DNA of 64,000 nucleotides from Dermatemys mawii. Lineage: Eukaryota > Chordata > Testudines > Dermatemydidae. Position numbers and translations under genes: made by a program. Positions 59,246 through 64,000 of the stretch are shown here, in pieces. The notes under the pieces were generated by a model. That model was not told the origin of the DNA. It did not search any database and saw only the letters and a program-made list of their open reading frames with translations. Position 1 is the stretch's first letter; the number at the start of each line of letters is the position of its first letter. The stretch is from contig ML677333.1 in the NCBI GenBank assembly GCA_007922305.1, forward strand, positions 13,122,541 to 13,186,540, written 5' to 3'.

Positions 59246-59289
59246 AATTCATACAGATGTCAATGGAAACTTATTTTTATGGGCTTTTT

Positions 59290-59750
59290 TATGGTGTACA
59301 CTACCCATAACACTTTATCTTCATAACATCATAAAGTATTGTCTCCACTTTTTTTTTTTTTTAACAGATGGGGAACTGAGGCACAAACAAATGTCTGTCT
59401 GATCTACACGTGAGACTTAGGTCAACATAGCTATAGTGCTTAGGGTTGTGAAAAATCCCCAGGCCTGAGTCCTGTAGCTATGCCAGCCTAATCCCTGGAG
59501 TACACATAGCTAGGGTGATAGAGGAATGCTTCAATTGACATACCTGCTATTGCTAGGGGAGGTGGAGTTCCTACAGCTATGGAAAAACCCCTCCCATCAC
59601 TGTAGTCTCTGTCTACACTTCAGAGTTAGTCTCATAGCCACAGTGCCATAGCTATGCTGTTATAGCGCTTGTAATGTAGACATGATCTTAGTAACTTGAC
59701 TAGCATAATACAAGAAGTTTGTGGTGAGCCCAGGAATAGAATCAGATCTC
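59290..59750 (-). mobile_element. MIR-like SINE split by a MITE
   Basis: Left part CACTTTATCTTCATAAC, ACAGATGGGGAACTGAGGCA (to about 59390); right part AGTAACTTGACTAGCATAAT, GAAGTTTGTGGTGAGCCCAG, GAATAGAATCAGATCTC (about 59691-59750). Joined, these give the reverse-strand order of a MIR element. Confidence 0.6.
59391..59690. mobile_element. MITE inserted in MIR-like SINE
   Basis: Left CTGATCTACACGTGAGAC and right AATGTAGACATGATC are weak inverted ends; inner GTCAACATAGCTATAGTGCT and CATAGCTATGCTGTTATAGC also pair. Boundaries inferred from the interruption of the SINE, followed by TTA. Confidence 0.55.
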
Positions 59751-59752
59751 TA

Positions 59753-60046
59753 GGCTGTGTCTACACTAGAGAGCTTACAGTGGCACAGCTGTGCTCCATG
59801 CAGCTGCGCCACTGTCACATCTCCCATGTAGCTGCTCTGTGCTGATGGGAGAGAGCTCTCCTGTCAACATAATTAATCCACCCCCAGTGAGCAGCCATAG
59901 CTATGTTGGTGGGAGAGACTTCTCCTGTCAACCTTGCCCTGTGCATGCTTCCACTTACACTGGCAAAATGTATGTCACTGAGGGTTTTTTTTTCACACTC
60001 CTGAGCATAAGGGTTTTGCCAACATAAGTAGTAGTGTAGACATGAC
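59753..60046. mobile_element. Harbinger-like MITE, about 294 bp
   Basis: Left end GGCTGTGTCTACACTAGAGA and right end AGTAGTAGTGTAGACATGACC are inverted repeats. CTA flanks both sides (59750-59752 and 60047-60049). The interior is typical of the local family (GCAGCTGCGCCACTGTCAC, AGCCATAGCTATGTTGGTGG). Confidence 0.75.
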
Positions 60047-61154
60047 CTAAGGCCTAGTCCAGTTTCTTAACCAAAAAACCTTTCCTCTGTGAACTTGGAG
60101 AGGGTTCAGAAGGTCCCTTTTGAGCAACTAAGCTGCAGTTCTGGATTTTCATTAACCTGCAGAAGCTAAATCAAATTCACCTAGGATTGACAAACCAGGT
60201 TTATTGGGGCATCTTGCACCTAGAACTTGCTGTCAACTGATACAGCGTCTTTTGGGGCTATAAATCTGTATAAGCTCAAGTCCTTTCTGTGAAAGGTTGT
60301 CTACTAATAGCAAGCAAGTCCCATGTTTTACAATGATAGCATTGTTTTTTGAGCTGTCACTTCTTGTCCCAACGGTGATGCCTGTGTCTTTTTTAAAAAA
60401 CAAAATTAGTTTGGAGATAAGAGAGAAACTCAGTGTAAATCTCTTATTTCTGGAATTGTCTTTAGGCCAACATTTATTAATTTCCAGAAGTATTGGCTCT
60501 GTAGGTAATGGTTTGCTTTAAAGAAAAGTTCTCTTTCTCAACTATACAGAGTTGCCTGAAGATAAATGCTCTCCCAATCTTTTCCCATTTGGAGATTTTC
60601 CTTCTTTATTTAGTTTAGGGCCTAGGGTGACAGTTTTATGAACTGCGGTGGTGCTGTATTTATATCTTTCAACATACCTATTCTTCAAAGGTAGTGACCC
60701 AAGGCAAAAACTCTTAATTAAAGCATCAGTATGCCACACCAAAACCTGTAATTCAAATGTGTATATCAGACACGTACATACCTTCAGAAAGCTCTCTCCT
60801 CACAAATAATGCTTCTTGGTAAATTATCTATAGATTGTGGGCCAGTGGGTGTCTTTAAAAAGTGCACAGTAAACATTTACTACAGCAAAAAGAAAAGACT
60901 GTTTTTGTTGTGGGGCTGCTCATATTCTCTGCTAGCTTAACATAATGGTTTTGGTGCTATAGTCTCGAGAGACGGGACATGAATATGGGTGAATTTGATA
61001 CTTTCAAATCAGTACTGTTGTTTTCCTTTAGTCAAGCATTCAGTCAGGTTAATTGGGAGAATTTCCTATGTCCTTCTCCCCTTTGAGGTCCTCTGATAAC
61101 ATTTATACTGTTTCCTTTTGTTTTGTGTCTCCCTCCCTGTCCCCACCCCCATAG

Positions 61155-61234
61155 GCCTTGCCCATCTCATTGGATCACCACTGCTCAGAGCGTATATGCA
61201 TGGCTTTTTCATGGACATACGACTGTATCATAAG
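61155..61234 (+). CDS. NOL10: NOL10 coding exon 15 (residues 385-411)
   Basis: 80 nt, acceptor ccatag after a C-rich tract, donor gtaaat. It encodes GLAHLIGSPLLRAYMHGFFM then DIRLYHK. The HLIGSP-LRAYMHGFFMD-RLY motif is a hallmark of the family. The following intron is only 141 bp. Confidence 0.97.
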
Positions 61235-61375
61235 GTAAATAAGGTTAATTCATTAAGGCTGATCCTTATTTTGGAACAATTTTTACATTATGTACTCTGT
61301 ATATTTACTAATTCATATATTTACTCCTACATTATTTGTTTCCTTTCTTTAATGCCTTCTATTTGTGTTTAAAAG
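61235..61375 (+). other. NOL10: Intron 15 (141 bp)
   Basis: The shortest intron in the window; AT-rich, with a pyrimidine-rich stretch before AAAAG. No insertions. Confidence 0.9.
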
Positions 61376-61474
61376 GTAAAAATGATGGTCAATCCATTTG
61401 CTTATGAGGAATATAGAAAAGAGAAAATTAGACAGAAGATAGAAGAAACACGTGCACAAAGAGTTCAACTAAAG
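61376..61474 (+). CDS. NOL10: NOL10 coding exon 16 (residues 412-444)
   Basis: 99 nt, acceptor aaaag, donor gtagaa. It encodes VKMMVNPFAYEEYRKEKIRQ then KIEETRAQRVQLK. This begins the charged, probably helical C-terminal region (NPFAYEEYRKEKIRQKIEE). Phase 0 at both ends. Confidence 0.97.
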
Positions 61475-62528
61475 GTAGAATGCTATTTATGATGATTAAA
61501 CTTTTAGAGAAAATTGTTCATACAGAATAATGTAAAATTACACCACGGATCCTGTAATCGAATTGGTAGTTTATGGTGTTTTGCCTCATACATGAGTTTG
61601 TTGATGTTGCTAGAGCCTTGAAATCAAATTGCAGCCTCAGTCTATATACCTCTTTTGTATGGAACCCTCATTCACATGTATATGAACCCCGATTTGATGA
61701 AAAGAAACTGAGATGAAGCAGTAGAAGAAAAAGGACACTTTTTAGTCCTGTCATGCTTCAGAACTTTCACAAACTATTCAAGGAGTAAAGCTTGCATTTT
61801 TTTTCTACTTCTACATGTAAAACTAGAGGTTTACTCGGATCCTTAAAATGCAATTATGATCTAAAAAGTGACTGTTGAAAATGGTATCATGGGCTTCCAT
61901 ATTTGTTTATCAAGGCTTTCCAGATCAAATCGGCCCAGCATACCAGTTAAAAAAAATTTTTTTTAACTATCTTGTCCTGATATCTTATCCCTGCCAAAGC
62001 CAAAGATGCTTCAACATCTCAGTACAACCCTACCAATTGCTTTGAGCCAGTGATCAGAATGAATATACAGCTTCTGCAGCTTTTTAGGTGCTATGTTAAC
62101 ACTGCTTTTGCCCTGTGGTTATGTGAAATGAATGACCTCTTCTGAAACCATGATATGGCTTCGCAGTCAATAACTAGAATGAGAAAGCATGGTATGCCAT
62201 TTGCCAGAAGAATCAATATTGCTTTGGGAACCTTGACCTTTCTTATTAACTTGACAGGGAACAGTCCCATGACTGTTCTATGCTTAGGTCTTAGGAAGCT
62301 GTTAGGTGAAACATTTTCTATAATAGTGCCTGTACCTGTGTTGGGTGGGTAAACCCAGTTTTTCATTAATTTGGGTTGAATTTTATGATCACAGTGAGGA
62401 AAAAAGTAGAGATTATTTTTGTCCTTGGAACTAAATTCATTACTGTAAAATGTGTGGTATAGCCAAAATTTCTTGGGCATGAAAGAATAATATACTGATG
62501 AGTTCTACATTTCCTTTTTTTTCGTTAG
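61475..62528 (+). other. NOL10: Intron 16 (1054 bp)
   Basis: Unassigned AT-rich sequence. A 129-codon minus-strand open frame at 62091-62480 has no family resemblance. Confidence 0.5.
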
Positions 62529-62615
62529 AAACTTCCAAAGGTTAATAAAGAATTGGCACTCAAGCTGATTGAAGAGGAAGAGGAACAGCAGCCTACTAGA
62601 AAAAAGAAACAAAAG
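62529..62615 (+). CDS. NOL10: NOL10 coding exon 17 (residues 445-473)
   Basis: 87 nt, acceptor gttag, donor gtaag. It encodes KLPKVNKELALKLIEEEEEQ then QPTRKKKQK. LPKVNKELALKL followed by an acidic then basic run matches NOL10; the run itself is the least conserved part seen. The next exon, which should carry the NUC153 motif region, is not in the remaining 1.4 kb. Confidence 0.96.
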
Positions 62616-64000
62616 GTAAGACTTTATTTAGGAGGTGCCCAAAACTCTACAGAAGCACCAGGATAATAAATTATTCTGTGTGTTCATTTCTATAAATGAT
62701 TAGTCAGATTCGTAGGTCAATGTTCCTTTGCTTTTTGGATGATCGGGCTTTTGCGTGTGATCATACACTGCATCTTCTAATTAGGTGGTTTTACAGTGGA
62801 ATTCATCAGTGCTAGGGAATCAGGAATGCAGTGCATTAACATCTGGCCAATTGTATAACAAACTTGTAATTGCGAGGCACTTGCTGTGGAGATGAGATGG
62901 GAGGGAGAGTTCAAAAACAGTTTGCTCAGTAGAGTATCCAAAAATTAAACCTTTTTATTTCTTTATGTATATCATGGTAGTGCCTACAATGTGCTAGGCA
63001 TTGTCCATCTTATAGGAAGTGACAGTTTTTGCCCCAAAGAGCCAACAGTGTACATTTTATACTTTGCTATTAATTCCATTTCATAAAGTAGTCAAAACTG
63101 TTCACTCTGAAGCAACAGTAACTCTTGTACAATTAATACTGAAAATGCCATATATGTTTTAGATACAGGCAGGTCTAAACAAATGTTTAGTATCTGGCAG
63201 GAGAGAAGAATAGCATATTGCAAATCAATGGCGGAGTTGTGTAACACCTTTTGAAGGCTCTTTCCAACATGGGCCATATAAAATCTGCCCTGACACCCTC
63301 CTGGTATGCAGCAAAGAGTCCCTTTACTTTATATAGATGAGAAGGGTGACTGAGTTATACCATTCTACAAGAGAAGAACATTGGAATTCATATAGTTAGC
63401 AGAGAACTGGAGTATTGGAATTCATATAGTTAGCAGAACAGACATAAGGTTCATGTGGTGTCTGGTCTGATGAGAGTTTCCAGCTTGCAAGTGGGATGGT
63501 AGGAAGAGATAAAAGGGTGAAGAGGTAGGTGATGGTGGTGGAGTCGTTACTGCAAACCTCTATCAAAAGTCTCATCTCTCACTTTTAGTGTATTAGTTTG
63601 GAGATATATTTTATACAGTGTGCATTAAAGTAGAAATAAAATACCTTATAAAAATATAGGTTCTGAATATTTCGCTGAAACACTATTAAGGATCTTACCA
63701 AGGACAGGTGATTACTTTTTTGTTTGTTCTGCTGTTTATTTTTAGATTAGACCATTAGCCAGACATTTGTAGATACTAAGCTTCTCTAACTTAAACCTAT
63801 CCCCTTTTTTGTTTTTTCCTTTCTGAGCAGCTGTGAAAACAAATAGTTGGACCAGAGAGAGCCCTCCTGGTAGTAATTTTGCAGCTGCATCAGACAAAGG
63901 GTTTTTTTAAAATTAAAAGAGAAACCCCTTGAGGAAATCTTTAATATGAAGCATATTAATACTAGTTGAAATTATAAATTCCTTATGCCTGATGCTGTGT
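62616..64000 (+). other. NOL10: Start of intron 17 (1385 bp to the edge)
   Basis: No exon matching the expected downstream NOL10 sequence is present. Contains a diverged reptile LINE/SINE tail at about 62960-63050 (GTAGTGCCTACAATGTGCTA, TTGCCCCAAAGAGCCAACAG) and a small tandem duplication at 63380-63447. Confidence 0.6.
63380..63447 (+). repeat. 34-bp tandem duplication
   Basis: ATTGGAATTCATATAGTTAG then CAGA occurs at 63380 and again at 63414, a 34-base offset, with near-identical text. A simple local duplication. Confidence 0.85.

Larger units (their letters stand above)
57616..61154 (+). other. NOL10: Intron 14 (3539 bp)
   Basis: About half is MITEs: 57840-58533, 58597 to about 59245, about 59391-59690, 59753-60046, with the third inserted in a MIR-like SINE (about 59290-59750). 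60050-61154 shows nothing recognised. Confidence 0.65.
2652..62615 (+). other. NOL10: NOL10 gene, exons 1-17 of an incomplete gene
   Basis: NOL10 is the vertebrate counterpart of yeast Enp2, a nucleolar WD40-repeat protein of the small-subunit processome needed for 18S rRNA maturation. Seventeen exons (listed separately) join in frame: 2652-2717, 4344-4389, 6851-6949, 7910-7987, 9433-9470, 13366-13502, 16028-16093, 17174-17234, 20591-20676, 21056-21134, 22564-22713, 26307-26373, 30697-30749, 57489-57615, 61155-61234, 61376-61474, 62529-62615. They total 1419 nt, or 473 codons, without a stop. Each intron begins GT and ends AG, and the codon phase carries across every junction. The predicted protein matches my knowledge of human NOL10 (688 residues) nearly residue for residue, so about 215 C-terminal residues lie past the window. 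The ATG at 2652 starts with MQVSSLNEVKIYSLS, the known NOL10 start, and has G at -3. Very few substitutions and no breaks indicate an intact gene under strong constraint. Confidence 0.97.

Noticed and set aside
1..64000. CRISPR arrays, bacterial operons, phage or plasmid features
   Set aside because: The spliced gene, CpG-rich promoter and vertebrate retroelements show that this is animal nuclear DNA; no regularly spaced direct repeats are present.

Overview
The window is vertebrate nuclear DNA, most likely from a turtle or a close reptilian relative. One gene was recognised: NOL10 (nucleolar protein 10, the orthologue of yeast Enp2), on the + strand. Seventeen coding exons join in frame from the ATG at 2652 to 62615, with GT donors and AG acceptors throughout. 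They encode 473 residues of a protein of about 690. The last exons (rest of the basic, acidic C-terminal tail and the stop) lie beyond the right edge. The assignment to a reptile rests on the repeats: CR1 LINE tails, MIR/CORE-SINE copies, many short DNA transposons sharing a GTCTACACT-type end, and hAT elements with GC-rich internal repeats. I know these as typical of turtle genomes. The species cannot be named.

Layout. 1-2160 is upstream flank with small DNA transposons and an old LINE 3' end. 2160-2980 is a CpG-rich promoter, 5' UTR and first coding exon with an ETS-type CCGGAAGT site. 2718-30749 holds exons 2-13 and moderate introns (0.4-4.3 kb). 30750-57488 is intron 13, 26.7 kb, with no gene found and a dense set of transposon insertions. 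57489-62615 holds exons 14-17. 62616-64000 is the start of intron 17.

The rest of the structure is transposon archaeology. Several insertions can be delimited to the base by their target-site duplications: hAT elements at 5141-5633, 17652-20431, 51361-51899 and 54470-55320; TA-flanked mariner/Tigger-like elements at 6076-6711 and 14088-15077 (the latter inside a CR1 LINE); and TTA-flanked Harbinger-like MITEs at 9809-10198 and 50107-50635. The 17652-20431 element carries a decayed BED-finger hAT transposase.

The most unusual object is a 201-bp insertion at 54006-54206 with 13-bp target duplications. It is a nearly perfect 81-bp-arm palindrome whose arms each contain a hammerhead-ribozyme-like core. 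I read it as two head-to-head end fragments of a Penelope-like retroelement.

No second protein-coding gene, tRNA, rRNA, snoRNA or CRISPR array could be supported. All assignments come from reading the sequence; no database search was run.
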